A DNA stretch of 32,528 bases from Actinomycetes bacterium (GCA_021807265.1 JAKAPH010000009.1:1-32528), one strand, 5' to 3'. Positions 7,677-15,374 are shown, numbered from the stretch's first letter. Made by a program: numbers and translations. The notes: generated by a model not told the origin, from the sequence alone.

Positions 7677-7768
7677 CCTCATATCGTGTTGATGTATGAC
7701 GCCACGGTTGGCATACTGGTCTCAGCCTGTTTACAACGAATCCCCCCTCGAAGTAAGCCAAGGTTTTG

Positions 7769-7804
7769 CAAAAGGACCAACCACCCCCCCGGTTGGTCCT
7801 TTTG
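7769..7804. terminator. Strong hairpin terminator, usable in both directions
   Basis: A perfect 14-bp stem, CAAAAGGACCAACC pairing with GGTTGGTCCTTTTG, around an 8-nt loop of A and seven Cs. On the plus strand the stem ends in TTTT and continues GTGTATT; on the minus strand it ends TTTTGC. It is the only classic intrinsic terminator I found in the window, and no gene obviously ends at it. Confidence 0.75.
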
Positions 7805-8220
7805 TGTATTCCGGCACGATTTCTCGTCGTGCTGGGCGCGATTCCTGATGCCAACCGACGGCTCTGACCAGGAACGACATCGCGGAAGCTAAATCGTCTC
7901 GACTGGTCGTCGATGGTCGTTTCCCTATTGATTTCGCCATAGGAGGCGACATCCGACTGGTGGGTATCGACTTTGGTGTGTTCGTGAACGAACTGTTCGG
8001 CGTATCCCGATCGTGTACCAAGCCACGACGCGCCGGTAGCGTGCTGCGGCCATCGAGCGGCCGCGCAAAACGAGCAGCGAGACGTGCGGATCACTGCCGA
8101 GCCCGTGGCCCCGAGTGGCGCGACGTTGCCCGAACGTTGCCCACGCGAGCCGACTGCTGCACGTGCTGCGCTTCCGGCGATCGCGCGCTCGCATCGAGTG
8201 GCTCAGGCGGGTCGGATTGT

Positions 8221-8226
8221 TAGCGT
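8221..8226 (+). promoter_or_regulatory. -10 element of leaderless murT-gatD operon
   Basis: TAGCGT followed by 6 nt and the murT ATG at 8233. This spacing puts the transcription start at or next to the ATG. No -35 box was seen. Confidence 0.5.
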
Positions 8227-8232
8227 GAGTGC

Positions 8233-9444
8233 ATGGCTTGGTGGCGCGCAGTTCGACTACGAGTTGCGGCGTCAGCGGTGCGCGCGGTCAATTGGGTCTC
8301 GCAACGCAGTGGCCGCGGCAGCGGGACGGTGATTGGGGGGACAGTCGGGCTCTTGCTCGCACCCCACTTGCTCGCCTCGCTGGCTGAGGATCGGCGCGTC
8401 ATCCTCGTGACCGGGACGAACGGCAAGACCACGACGACCGCGCTCGTTGTCGCGGGCTGGGATGGCGACGTCGCCTCCAATGACACCGGCGCCAACATGC
8501 CCGCTGGCCACGTGGCGGCGCTCGTGCGCAGCGGTGCGTCGCGCGTGGTCCTCGAGACCGACGAGGCGTGGCTGGGGGCGAGCGTGGAGGCGACGCGGCC
8601 GGCGGTCATCGTGGTGCTCAATCTGTCGCGAGACCAGCTCGACCGCGCGAGCGAGGTGCGTCAGATGGCCGAACGGTGGCGCGCTGTCTTTGCCACGGCG
8701 CAAGCGCAGGACGCCGTGATCGTTGCCAACGCCTTGGACCCCCTGGTCGTCTACGCCGCGAGCGAGGCGAGGAACGTCCGCTGGTGCGCGACACCCACGG
8801 CGTGGACGGCCGACACGATGTCGTGCCCGCGGTGCACGGAGCCACTGATACGTACCGCCGAGCGGTGGTGGTGTGGGTGTGGACTCGCCCAGCCGACTAC
8901 TGACTCGTACCTCGACGGCGACGACGCCGTTATCGGGTCGGCGCGCGTCGCGATATCGCTCGCGCTACCGGGTGCCTTCAACCGGGGCAATGCGTTGATG
9001 GCGCTGACGGCGCTACATGAAGTCGGCGTCGACCTCGACCGGGCGGCATTGCGCCTGACGTCGGTGGGTGAGGTGGCCGGACGCTACGGACTGCGCCGCA
9101 TCGACGGTCAGGTCGTGCGGCTGTTGCTCGCGAAGAACCCCGCTGGTTTCGCGGCGATGTTCGAGGGATTGGGCGGCGGCGACGAGGTCTGGGTCTCGAT
9201 CAACGCGCGGGTGGCCGACGGTCACGATCCGTCGTGGTTGTACGACGTGCCCTTCGAACAATTGCGCGGCCGGCGCGTGCGCTGTCTGGGCGATCGGCGG
9301 CTCGACGTGGCCACGCGGCTCTGGTACGCCGGCGTGGCCGCACACGTGGATGACGGCCCGCCGGTGGTTCAGGACCGGGTCGTTGACGTGATCGCGAACT
9401 ACACCGCCTTCAGTGATCTGCTCAAGGAGTCACAGCCGTGCTGA
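8233..9444 (+). CDS. murT: Lipid II isoglutaminyl synthase subunit MurT
   Basis: A Mur-ligase-like subunit of 403 residues which, with GatD, amidates the alpha-carboxyl of D-glutamate in the lipid II stem peptide using ATP and glutamine-derived ammonia. Marks include the P-loop VTGTNGKTTTT near residue 60, SNDTGANMPAGH, ETDEAWL, LNLSRDQLDR, and a zinc ribbon inserted in the middle domain (Cys198-x2-Cys201 and Cys214-x-Cys216), as in known MurT proteins. The C-terminal DUF1727 domain shows LLLAKNPAGF. The ATG is 6 nt behind TAGCGT. The stop overlaps gatD by 7 nt, so both subunits are made together. Confidence 0.93.
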   Translation: MAWWRAVRLRVAASAVRAVNWVSQRSGRGSGTVIGGTVGLLLAPHLLASLAEDRRVILVTGTNGKTTTTALVVAGWDGDVASNDTGANMPAGHVAALVRSGASRVVLETDEAWLGASVEATRPAVIVVLNLSRDQLDRASEVRQMAERWRAVFATAQAQDAVIVANALDPLVVYAASEARNVRWCATPTAWTADTMSCPRCTEPLIRTAERWWCGCGLAQPTTDSYLDGDDAVIGSARVAISLALPGAFNRGNALMALTALHEVGVDLDRAALRLTSVGEVAGRYGLRRIDGQVVRLLLAKNPAGFAAMFEGLGGGDEVWVSINARVADGHDPSWLYDVPFEQLRGRRVRCLGDRRLDVATRLWYAGVAAHVDDGPPVVQDRVVDVIANYTAFSDLLKESQPC

Positions 9445-10130
9445 GGATCGTGCAGGTGTATCCCGAGCTCCTGGGCACGTACGGCGACGGCGGTAACGGG
9501 CTCGTGCTCCGCGAACGCGCGCGGCACCGGGGCATCGAGGTCGAACTCGTTCGCGCGAGCATGGACGCCGACCTTCCCGACGGCGACCTCTTCCTGTTGG
9601 GCGGTGGCGAAGACGGCCCCCAGCGGCTCGCGGTCAGCCTGCTCGCGAAGGCTGGATTCTCGCGCCGGGTGGACGACGGCGCAATGGTCTTCGCGGTCTG
9701 TGCCGGCCTGCAGATGCTCGGGACGAGCTTCAGCGTGCAGGGCGATGACCGGTACGAGGGACTCGGGCTGGTGGACGCGGTAACCACGCGCGCGCGGACC
9801 CGTGCCGTTGGCGACCTGGCGACGACGGTCGACGGGGTCCTCATGGTGGGATTTGAGAACCACGGCGGCGAGACGAGGATCGGCCCGGGAGTCACGCCCT
9901 TCGCCACGGTGGTCCGCGGTCGGGGCAACGACGGGCTCGTCGACGGGTTTCGAGTCGGACGGGTGTGGGCGACCTACGCCCACGGCCCGGTGCTCGCCCT
10001 CAATCCGTGGCTCGCCGATGCCGTGCTGAGCGAAGCGCTGGGAGGCTGGGATCTCGCGCCGCTCGAGACGGTGGCCGACCGCCTCTACGACTCGCGCTGC
10101 CGTGCGCTTAGGACTCGGTCGGCCGATTGA
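9438..10130 (+). CDS. gatD: Lipid II isoglutaminyl synthase glutaminase subunit GatD
   Basis: A class I glutamine amidotransferase-like subunit of 230 residues that delivers ammonia to MurT. The nucleophile is Cys88 in AVCAGLQMLG and the catalytic histidine is His182 in TYAHGPVL; GFENHGG is also typical of GatD. There is no third-triad glutamate motif, as expected for the CobB/CobQ-like group. Translation starts at GTG 9438 inside the end of murT. The 3' end overlaps the convergent acyltransferase by 23 bp. Confidence 0.93.
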   Translation: MLRIVQVYPELLGTYGDGGNGLVLRERARHRGIEVELVRASMDADLPDGDLFLLGGGEDGPQRLAVSLLAKAGFSRRVDDGAMVFAVCAGLQMLGTSFSVQGDDRYEGLGLVDAVTTRARTRAVGDLATTVDGVLMVGFENHGGETRIGPGVTPFATVVRGRGNDGLVDGFRVGRVWATYAHGPVLALNPWLADAVLSEALGGWDLAPLETVADRLYDSRCRALRTRSAD

Positions 10131-10845
10131 TGCCGAGGTCGGGGTTACCGCTCACGGCCTGACCCAGTTGCACGACTGCCTCTTCGATGCGGGCCCCGAA
10201 ACGCCGAATCGACTCGCCGTCGCCACAACTGATCGATGTGCCGAAGGCAACGACCACGTGGTGTCGACGGCGGTTCGGCGCGTTGACGAATCGAGGCGCC
10301 TTGGCGTACTTCGGGCCGCGCAGCAGGCCGGCCTCGTGGACGTAGGTCGGGATGACGGTCGCTCGGGCGCGTTCGGCGAGATACGCGGCGCCACCCTTGA
10401 ATTCCTGGATCGCGCCATCGGGCGTCCGGCCGCCTTCGGGGTAGATGAGCAGATTCCAGCGGTCCTCGACGAGCTCGAGCGCCTGCTGGGCGCTGCGGCG
10501 ATTGACGCGCTGGCGATCGATCGGAATGGCGTTGAATACGAGCACGGTCTTGAACGCCGTTCGTCGGTCCATGAAGAAGCTGTCCATGGCCGCGGCGACC
10601 ACGGTCCGACGGCGAACCTTGGCGGGCAGGGCACTGAGAATGAGGGGGGTGTCGAGGTTGCTCGTGTGATTGGCGACGAAGATGAACGGCCCCGAACCGG
10701 TGATGTTCTCGGCGCCTCGAGATTCGAGTGTCGACATGTAGCGCACGTAGGGACCGAGGAAGAACCGATGGATGCATTCGCGAACCAGTCGGGTGCGGTA
10801 GCGCCTTCCCCACGCCGTTGAGTAATCGAGTCCGAGTTCCACCAT
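10108..10845 (-). CDS. 1-acyl-sn-glycerol-3-phosphate acyltransferase family (PlsC-like)
   Basis: A membrane-associated acyltransferase of 245 residues. It has the acyltransferase block I NHTSNLD (the H-x4-D motif, about residue 59), the block for phosphate binding YPEGGRTPDG, and VIPTYVHEAG. Such enzymes add a second acyl chain to lysophosphatidate in phospholipid synthesis, although related proteins act on other lipids and the exact acceptor is unknown. It begins 3 nt after the upstream membrane-protein gene, so both form an operon. The downstream end overlaps gatD on the opposite strand by 23 bp. Confidence 0.85.
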   Translation of the reverse strand: MVELGLDYSTAWGRRYRTRLVRECIHRFFLGPYVRYMSTLESRGAENITGSGPFIFVANHTSNLDTPLILSALPAKVRRRTVVAAAMDSFFMDRRTAFKTVLVFNAIPIDRQRVNRRSAQQALELVEDRWNLLIYPEGGRTPDGAIQEFKGGAAYLAERARATVIPTYVHEAGLLRGPKYAKAPRFVNAPNRRRHHVVVAFGTSISCGDGESIRRFGARIEEAVVQLGQAVSGNPDLGINRPTES

Positions 10846-10848
10846 GGA

Positions 10849-11478
10849 CTATCGGCGACGGGGTCGCTGCTTAGGTGTGTACCGCTTGGACGGGGCGGGC
10901 AGGTCTCGGCTCGGCGTCTCGCCCTTGGGCGTCCGCGCGCCCTTGGCGCGGGCGGCCTTGCGCTCCTGGGCCATTTCGCGCGCCCGCTTGGAAGAGCCGG
11001 TGAAGGACGGGTCACCATATTTCTGGAGGCGGAACGCGCGCACGACCAGCCAGCCGCCCAGGAGCAGGAACGGCAGACCGGCGACACCGAGGGCGAGCCC
11101 CATGATGAGTGCGGCGGCCGCGACACCCGCGCGCTTGCGCCGATAGGCGAAGAACGCCACGGCGGCGCCCAAGATAACGATCTCGAGGAACTGGGGCAAC
11201 CAATCGATCGGGTGCGTGAGGTGCGTGTACTGGCAAACGTTGTGTACGAGGTGATAGTTGGTCGGACAGGTCTTGGCCGACGTCAGTTTGGCGGTGTCGG
11301 TAACGAGGGTGTTCTTGAAAAAGTGCGGCACGATGACCGCCGCCAGGGCGGCGGCGACGAAACCGCCCACGTAGCCCACTTTTTGCTCGAGTGCGTCAAG
11401 GCCCAAGATGACGCTGCGCGGAACGGCGGAAGGACGCCGTGGTCGACGCTGTGGAGTGGTCTCGGCTGAGTCGGGCAC
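10849..11478 (-). CDS. Membrane protein of unknown function with basic C-terminal tail
   Basis: I do not recognise a named family. The 209-residue protein has a basic N-terminus, a likely transmembrane helix around residues 37-52 (YVGGFVAAALAAVIVPHFF), an extracytoplasmic stretch with two cysteines (TCPTNYHLVHNVCQY) that may form a disulfide, then two or three hydrophobic segments between about 93 and 148. The last 55 residues are rich in Arg, Lys and Pro and probably cytoplasmic. The start is GTG 11478, 6 nt behind TAACCT, which suggests a leaderless mRNA. The gene lies just upstream of the PlsC-like acyltransferase, so a link to membrane lipid is possible but unproven. Confidence 0.75.
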   Translation of the reverse strand: MPDSAETTPQRRPRRPSAVPRSVILGLDALEQKVGYVGGFVAAALAAVIVPHFFKNTLVTDTAKLTSAKTCPTNYHLVHNVCQYTHLTHPIDWLPQFLEIVILGAAVAFFAYRRKRAGVAAAALIMGLALGVAGLPFLLLGGWLVVRAFRLQKYGDPSFTGSSKRAREMAQERKAARAKGARTPKGETPSRDLPAPSKRYTPKQRPRRR

Positions 11479-11484
11479 AGGTGC

Positions 11485-11490
11485 AGGTTA
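11485..11490 (-). promoter_or_regulatory. -10 element of the membrane-protein/PlsC operon
   Basis: TAACCT on the minus strand is separated by 6 nt from the GTG at 11478, the same geometry as at other leaderless starts in this window. Confidence 0.45.
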
Positions 11491-11532
11491 CAACGCAGCG
11501 GAATCCTGAACTGTCTGAACTGGTCGACGCAG

Positions 11533-11538
11533 TAGCAT
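11533..11538 (+). promoter_or_regulatory. -10 element of the tRNA-Val gene
   Basis: TAGCAT lies 9 nt before the mature 5' end of the tRNA, leaving a short precursor leader. No clear -35 box. Confidence 0.4.
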
Positions 11539-11547
11539 GGAGCGTCC

Positions 11548-11621
11548 GGGCCCTTAGCTCAGTTGGTTAGAGCGCAGCCTTCACACGGCTGAGGTCACAG
11601 GTTCGAGTCCTGTAGCGCCCA
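11548..11621 (+). tRNA. tRNA-Val (anticodon CAC)
   Basis: A full cloverleaf can be drawn: acceptor GGGCCCT/AGCGCCC, D arm GCTC-GAGC, anticodon arm CAGCC-TTCACAC-GGCTG with anticodon CAC, five-base variable loop AGGTC, and T arm ACAGG-TTCGAGT-CCTGT. The discriminator base is A11621; CCA is not encoded. The acceptor stem has one mismatch, C5 against C68, where GGGCGCT would pair perfectly. An insertion sequence starts 13 bp downstream and leaves the tRNA intact. Confidence 0.9.
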
Positions 11622-11626
11622 CTCCG

Positions 11627-11634
11627 GGATTGCG
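11627..11634. repeat. Left copy of 8-bp target-site duplication
   Basis: GGATTGCG directly abuts the left inverted repeat of the insertion sequence and is repeated exactly at 13055-13062. Confidence 0.9.
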
Positions 11635-11657
11635 GGTTCATCGGATTCTGGCGGGGT
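11635..11657. repeat. Left terminal inverted repeat of the ISL3 element
   Basis: Begins GGTTCATCGGATT and ends GCGGGGT at 11651-11657; pairs with 13032-13054 at 19 of 23 positions. It lies 5 nt beyond the transposase stop codon. Confidence 0.88.
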
Positions 11658-11662
11658 CGACG

Positions 11663-12976
11663 TCATCGGACCACGATCGAGCCGAGCACCCGCCAGTTCG
11701 GCTTGCCGGCGTAGAGAAGGGCTCGGACGCGGTAGTTCTCGAAGTTCCGGAACCCGAAGCCGATCCGCTTGATCCGTTTGATGAGGTTGTTGAGGCTCTC
11801 GGTCGGACCGTTGGTGATCCTAGCTAGGTGGAAGTTGCAGAGCTTGGCGAACCAGGTGCGGATCGTCTTGCCAAGTCGGCGGATCTCGGGTGGCATGGCC
11901 TTGTGCAGACAGCGGTCGCGCAGGTCAGCGAGGATCGCTTCGGCGACAACGGGATCGCTCTCGCGGTAGAAGTCGCGCAGGCGCTCTTTGACCCGGTAGG
12001 CAATGGCGACCTCGGCCGTGGGGTCGCCTAGCTCGAGCAGGGACGCAAGTCGCGCGGCGGCCTCGTCGCTGAGCCTCTCCTCGCCGCGCAGCAGCAGCCG
12101 CCTTGCGCGGTAGAGGGGGTCGTCTTTGCGCCCGCGGTGCCCGAGCTGCTCGATCTGCACGCGCCGACGGATCGCGTCAAGGGCCCGGTTGGCGAGCGCG
12201 ACCGCGTGGAAGGGGTCCACGACCTGGGCCGCTGCCGGCAGCATCGCCGAATAGACCGCGGCGTAGGTGGGCGACATGTCTAACGCCCCGTAGGTGATGC
12301 GCGAGCGCCAGTCGAGTCCCTGGTCGGCCACCCACTTCGCAACCTCGACGAAGTGCCGGGTGGGCAAGATGTCGATGATCTGGTGGTTCGCGACGTCGCA
12401 CACCGTCGTGGCGTAGCTCGTGCGCTGCTCGACGCGGCGAACGAAGTTGGTCTCGTCGAGCCCGATCGCCGTGGTCTTGGTGAGCCGCTTCGTGTCGGCC
12501 TCTAAGAGCGCGGTGCCGTAGGTGAGAACGGCGTCGTTGATCGTGTGCCACTCACAGCCGAGCTCCCTGGCGACTTCCTTCACCGAGCGGCCCGTGCCCA
12601 CCTGCTCGGTCGCCCACTTGGCCGCCCGGGTCGTGAGCAGGCAGCTCTTGGCCGCGATCCGGTGGTCGGCCAGCACCCAGCTCTTTCTCGCGCAGTTCGG
12701 GTTGCCACAGCGCAGGCGGTGCTTCTTCCAGGTGAGGTGCATGGGCGCACCAAAGACGGGCAGGTCGACGTAGGTGACAAGCGGTCGCTCCTTCACCCGG
12801 GCGAGCGCCCCGCAGCTGGGGCAGCGGATCTCGGCGAGGACCTGCTCGATTACGAGCGAGACGTCGGGCCCGTGACGCTGGTAGGCGAGCACGCGGACGT
12901 CTTTGAGCCCCACCAGGGCCTGGACGATCTCGCTAGGGTCAGTGATGACGAAGGTGCTTCTGGATTGTTGGCTCAC
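11663..12976 (-). CDS. tnp: ISL3-family transposase
   Basis: A DDE transposase of 437 residues. An N-terminal zinc-binding region has CPSCG (about 52-56) and CGNPNCARK (about 90-98), followed by a helix-turn-helix (GRSVKEVARELGCEWHTI). The catalytic core shows GLDETNF, DMSPTYAA and VVDPFHAV, and the C-terminal NGPTESLNNLIKRIKR motif with GFGFRNFENY is diagnostic of ISL3. Length is normal and the frame is unbroken, so the element may still move. The start is GTG 12976. A small hairpin (CCTCA-AGCC-TGAGG) lies just upstream of the start and could limit translation. Confidence 0.93.
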   Translation of the reverse strand: MSQQSRSTFVITDPSEIVQALVGLKDVRVLAYQRHGPDVSLVIEQVLAEIRCPSCGALARVKERPLVTYVDLPVFGAPMHLTWKKHRLRCGNPNCARKSWVLADHRIAAKSCLLTTRAAKWATEQVGTGRSVKEVARELGCEWHTINDAVLTYGTALLEADTKRLTKTTAIGLDETNFVRRVEQRTSYATTVCDVANHQIIDILPTRHFVEVAKWVADQGLDWRSRITYGALDMSPTYAAVYSAMLPAAAQVVDPFHAVALANRALDAIRRRVQIEQLGHRGRKDDPLYRARRLLLRGEERLSDEAAARLASLLELGDPTAEVAIAYRVKERLRDFYRESDPVVAEAILADLRDRCLHKAMPPEIRRLGKTIRTWFAKLCNFHLARITNGPTESLNNLIKRIKRIGFGFRNFENYRVRALLYAGKPNWRVLGSIVVR

Positions 12977-13031
12977 ACCTCAAGCCTGAGGCACCTTCGT
13001 CCTTCATGCAAGCACCACCACGGCGGGCGTC

Positions 13032-13054
13032 ACCCCGCTGAAATCCGATGAGCC
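13032..13054. repeat. Right terminal inverted repeat of the ISL3 element
   Basis: Reverse complement begins GGCTCATCGGATT and ends GCGGGGT; see the left repeat at 11635-11657. Confidence 0.88.
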
Positions 13055-13062
13055 GGATTGCG
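13055..13062. repeat. Right copy of 8-bp target-site duplication
   Basis: GGATTGCG, identical to 11627-11634. Confidence 0.9.
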
Positions 13063-13199
13063 TGGCGACGAAGCTTCGCTTGAGCCCGCCGAGACGTGCG
13101 ATGCCGTCACAATGCTGCTCGTTGCGTGGTGTCGCGACGAGCGACGACAGCGTTGCAGCGGTCGCGGATAGCAAGCGCTCGGCAATCGAACGAGGCAAT

Positions 13200-14663
13200 T
13201 CAGGCCGGCACGGGCGTGACATCGTCGAGTCCGCCGCGCAGGTGTTCGATGACGTCAGCGGCGTGGTAGGTCGAACGTCCCTTGAGCAGCGTGCGGATCT
13301 CGTTCAGACAGTCGCCGCTGGTCACGATTGGAGGTTCCACGTCACCCGAGGCACGGACCTGGCCGAGCCCGCAGGTGGCCATGAGCCCGTTGCACAGACA
13401 CGTCGAGTCGATGGTCGGTTCGACCTCGCCGCCCTTGCGGAGGTAGGCCTTCACCGGCTCGGCGGCGCAACGGTACCCAATCGATCCGTCGTCAGTGCGG
13501 TAGGCCTCGCGAAGGTAGCCCAGGTCGCATCGACGCACGCGACCGTCGTACACCGCTCGCTCCGAGATCGTCCCCTCGAGGTTCACGACTTTGAACGGGT
13601 AGCCGGTTGACGAGGCGCGAATCGAGGTGCGCACGTCGATGTCACCAGTCTCGAGGCTCGCGATCACCTGGCCCCGTAGCGACGCGTCCATGCCTGATTC
13701 GTCGCAGTAGGCGAACAGGGTGCCAACTTGCACACCGGCGGCGCCGAGTTCTCGGGCGGCTCGAACATGGTCGGCGCTCGTGATACCGCCACCAATCCAG
13801 AATGGACGGCCGAGGCCCGCCAGCGCTTCGAAGTCGACTTCGTCGCGCGGGCCATAGATCGGAGACTCGTTGGCGTCCAGGGTCAGCGGGCCGCGCGGGG
13901 GAGCGTTGTGGCCGCCCGCGACGGGTCGCTCGACGACGAAGCCGTCAACGGGACCCTCGCTGCGCTTGATGAGCGCGTTCGCCAAAACGTTTGACGAGAT
14001 GATCCCGATGAACTTCGGCCGGTTCAACTCGGTCGCCCCATCGAGGTAGGGAGTCGGGTCGAAGTGCATCGTCGGCGACTCCTCGGTCGTCGCATTGGCG
14101 AGGACCAGCTTGGTGTCCACACCGAGGCCGTGGCGCAAACGTTCGAGGACGCCGGGAATGTGGGTGGGCACGCCCGCACCCATGAGGACATAGTCGACGC
14201 CCGCGAGCATGGCGCCACAGAGCAGCGCCACTGTTGGGATCTGTACTTTGGTCAGGAGATTGATGCCAACGATGCCGGAGTGTCCCGCCTTAGCCATGGC
14301 GACCTCCGCAAAGGCCGCGAGCACGAGCAGGTCGGTGGAGCGTCGCTTGGATCGGTGCGTCAGCATGAGCAGGTTCTGATAGGGGGCATTGGCCCGACGG
14401 CGCACGGCCGTGAATTGGCGCACGACGTCGTCGACGATCGAGCGGACGGGAAATCGGTCGAGCACGGAACGGAGCGCGTCGTCAACGCCAAACTTCTGGA
14501 GTCGACGGGCGAAAACGGCGTCAATCGCGGTTCCCGAGACGACGCCGAGCTGGCCAGCCGTCGACACGCTGCGGGCCAGGCGCCAGTCCGACACGGCAAT
14601 GCCCATGCCGCCCTGGATCAGCCACGGTACGCGCTTTGACAAAGGGAGGGCGGTCTCGTTCAT
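13200..14663 (-). CDS. Nitronate monooxygenase-like flavoprotein
   Basis: A 487-residue TIM-barrel FMN protein of the 2-nitropropane dioxygenase/nitronate monooxygenase superfamily. Supporting features are PWLIQGGMGIAVSDWRLA at the N-terminus, LTKVQIPT, VLMGAGVPTHIP, the VAGGHNAPPRG motif and the phosphate-binding IGGGITSADHVR/GAAGVQVGTLF region. The C-terminus has a cysteine-rich segment STCLCNGLMATCGLG shared by a long actinobacterial subgroup. The substrate is not known; true nitronate oxidation is not implied by sequence alone. It lies next to an ISL3 insertion but is complete. A 14-bp palindrome upstream may control it. Confidence 0.8.
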   Translation of the reverse strand: MNETALPLSKRVPWLIQGGMGIAVSDWRLARSVSTAGQLGVVSGTAIDAVFARRLQKFGVDDALRSVLDRFPVRSIVDDVVRQFTAVRRRANAPYQNLLMLTHRSKRRSTDLLVLAAFAEVAMAKAGHSGIVGINLLTKVQIPTVALLCGAMLAGVDYVLMGAGVPTHIPGVLERLRHGLGVDTKLVLANATTEESPTMHFDPTPYLDGATELNRPKFIGIISSNVLANALIKRSEGPVDGFVVERPVAGGHNAPPRGPLTLDANESPIYGPRDEVDFEALAGLGRPFWIGGGITSADHVRAARELGAAGVQVGTLFAYCDESGMDASLRGQVIASLETGDIDVRTSIRASSTGYPFKVVNLEGTISERAVYDGRVRRCDLGYLREAYRTDDGSIGYRCAAEPVKAYLRKGGEVEPTIDSTCLCNGLMATCGLGQVRASGDVEPPIVTSGDCLNEIRTLLKGRSTYHAADVIEHLRGGLDDVTPVPA

Positions 14664-14681
14664 GTGACCCGTCCTTGCCGC

Positions 14682-14695
14682 GAGACGATCGTCTC
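14682..14695. promoter_or_regulatory. Perfect 14-bp palindrome, possible operator
   Basis: GAGACGATCGTCTC is a perfect dyad 19 nt before the ATG of the nitronate-monooxygenase-like gene. On the minus strand a TAGAAT -10 candidate (14717-14712) precedes it, so the palindrome would sit just after the transcription start, a common place for repressor binding. No regulator gene is adjacent. Confidence 0.45.
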
Positions 14696-14711
14696 AATCT
14701 GGCCTCGGCAG

Positions 14712-14717
14712 ATTCTA
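14712..14717 (-). promoter_or_regulatory. -10 candidate for the nitronate-monooxygenase-like gene
   Basis: TAGAAT on the minus strand, about 50 nt before ATG 14663. It leaves a leader that contains the 14-bp palindrome. Confidence 0.35.
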
Positions 14718-14936
14718 GTGTCCGAAACGGTCGATGAAGAAATTTCAGTCACCGCGTCGCGCCCGAGTCCGTGCCTCGAGAAGCCTCGCGCGCGGCGGCG
14801 CGCTCTCGTACCTGATTGAAGGCGGTGCGCGCGAGGTTTTCCTCGCTACCATGGGCCTAGAGACGGGCACGTGCGTTCGAATCGGTGGTGCGGGTTTCGC
14901 AGCGGCGGCCCGGTGCCCGCCTCGAGAGGAGGCGCG

Positions 14937-15374
14937 ATGCGTAGTGCAGCCATCGTCCGAGGGGCCATCGGTTGCGCCCTGTTACTTGCGACCTACGTCA
15001 CCGGCGGCGCGGCGAGCGCGGGCACGGTTCATCCCCACATCATCGTCACCCCGTCGATCCGGTTGCACAACGGCGAAATCGTCAAGGTCCGAGGCGCGGG
15101 CTTCAAGCCCCGAGACTCAGTCTTTCTCGTCGAGTGTCTGGTGGTCGCCAAAGGCGGATCCCAGTGCAATATCTCGAAGGTCGTGGGAGCCACCATCACG
15201 GTGAAGGGTCTGCTGCCCGTAACCAAGTTCAAAGTCATGACCGGCAAGATCGGTTCTGGTCGGTGCGGCACGACGGTGAAAAACCTCGGCGCGTGCGCGG
15301 TGAGTGTGGGCAACGCGATGGGCAAGGACACGGCATCGGCGCGGATCATCTTCGTTCGACCAGCAGTTTCCTAG
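14937..15374 (+). CDS. Secreted neocarzinostatin-fold protein
   Basis: A 145-residue protein that starts with a clear signal peptide (MRSAAIVRGAIGCALLLATY, cleavage likely after ASA near residue 28). The mature part reads VTPSIRLHNGEIVKVRGAGF followed by FLVECLV, a small immunoglobulin-like beta-sandwich pattern shared with neocarzinostatin-type apoproteins and many actinobacterial secreted proteins of unknown role. Four cysteines in two close pairs fit the two disulfides of that family. The ATG at 14937 has a strong GAGGAGG 4 nt upstream, which decides against the longer frame from 14871. It lies 48 bp before an exporter gene and may be cotranscribed. Confidence 0.72.
   Translation: MRSAAIVRGAIGCALLLATYVTGGAASAGTVHPHIIVTPSIRLHNGEIVKVRGAGFKPRDSVFLVECLVVAKGGSQCNISKVVGATITVKGLLPVTKFKVMTGKIGSGRCGTTVKNLGACAVSVGNAMGKDTASARIIFVRPAVS

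Larger units (their letters stand above)
7650..8232. other. Gene-free stretch between lysR and murT
   Basis: About 580 bp without a convincing protein gene; open frames on both strands lack family features and several run through the hairpin. The first 200 bp are clearly less GC-rich than the surroundings. A TATCGT hexamer at 7682-7687, a small hairpin GCCA-cggt-TGGC near 7701-7712 and the terminator at 7769-7804 could delimit a transcript of about 110 nt on the plus strand. A 50-codon frame from ATG 7696 exists but crosses the terminator. The part from 7860 to 8220 shows nothing I recognise. It ends in the murT promoter. Confidence 0.5.
11635..13054 (-). mobile_element. Complete ISL3-family insertion sequence (1420 bp)
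   Basis: The element is bounded by 23-bp inverted repeats, 11635-11657 and 13032-13054, matching at 19 of 23 positions; both begin GG(T/C)TCATCGGATT and end GCGGGGT. It is flanked by identical 8-bp direct repeats GGATTGCG, the duplication length usual for ISL3. It carries one intact transposase gene on the minus strand. Perfect direct repeats and an intact gene suggest a recent insertion. The target lies 5 bp beyond the end of tRNA-Val. Confidence 0.93.

Noticed and set aside
7657-8094. Minus-strand frame of 145 codons in the gene-free stretch
   Set aside because: It reads through the perfect terminator stem and shows no family features; the translation on both sides of the stem merely mirrors the repeat.
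13069-13078. Palindrome CGAAGCTTCG beyond the insertion sequence
   Set aside because: Only 10 bp, not positioned at a promoter, easily chance.
13063-13199. Possible small gene on the minus strand between the insertion sequence and the flavoprotein gene
   Set aside because: The frame reaches into the insertion sequence and overlaps the neighbouring gene; no recognisable family, and joining the flanks of the insertion leads straight into the tRNA.
14734-15204. Plus-strand open frame of 156 codons
   Set aside because: Out of frame with the secreted protein, which has a signal peptide and a strong ribosome-binding site.
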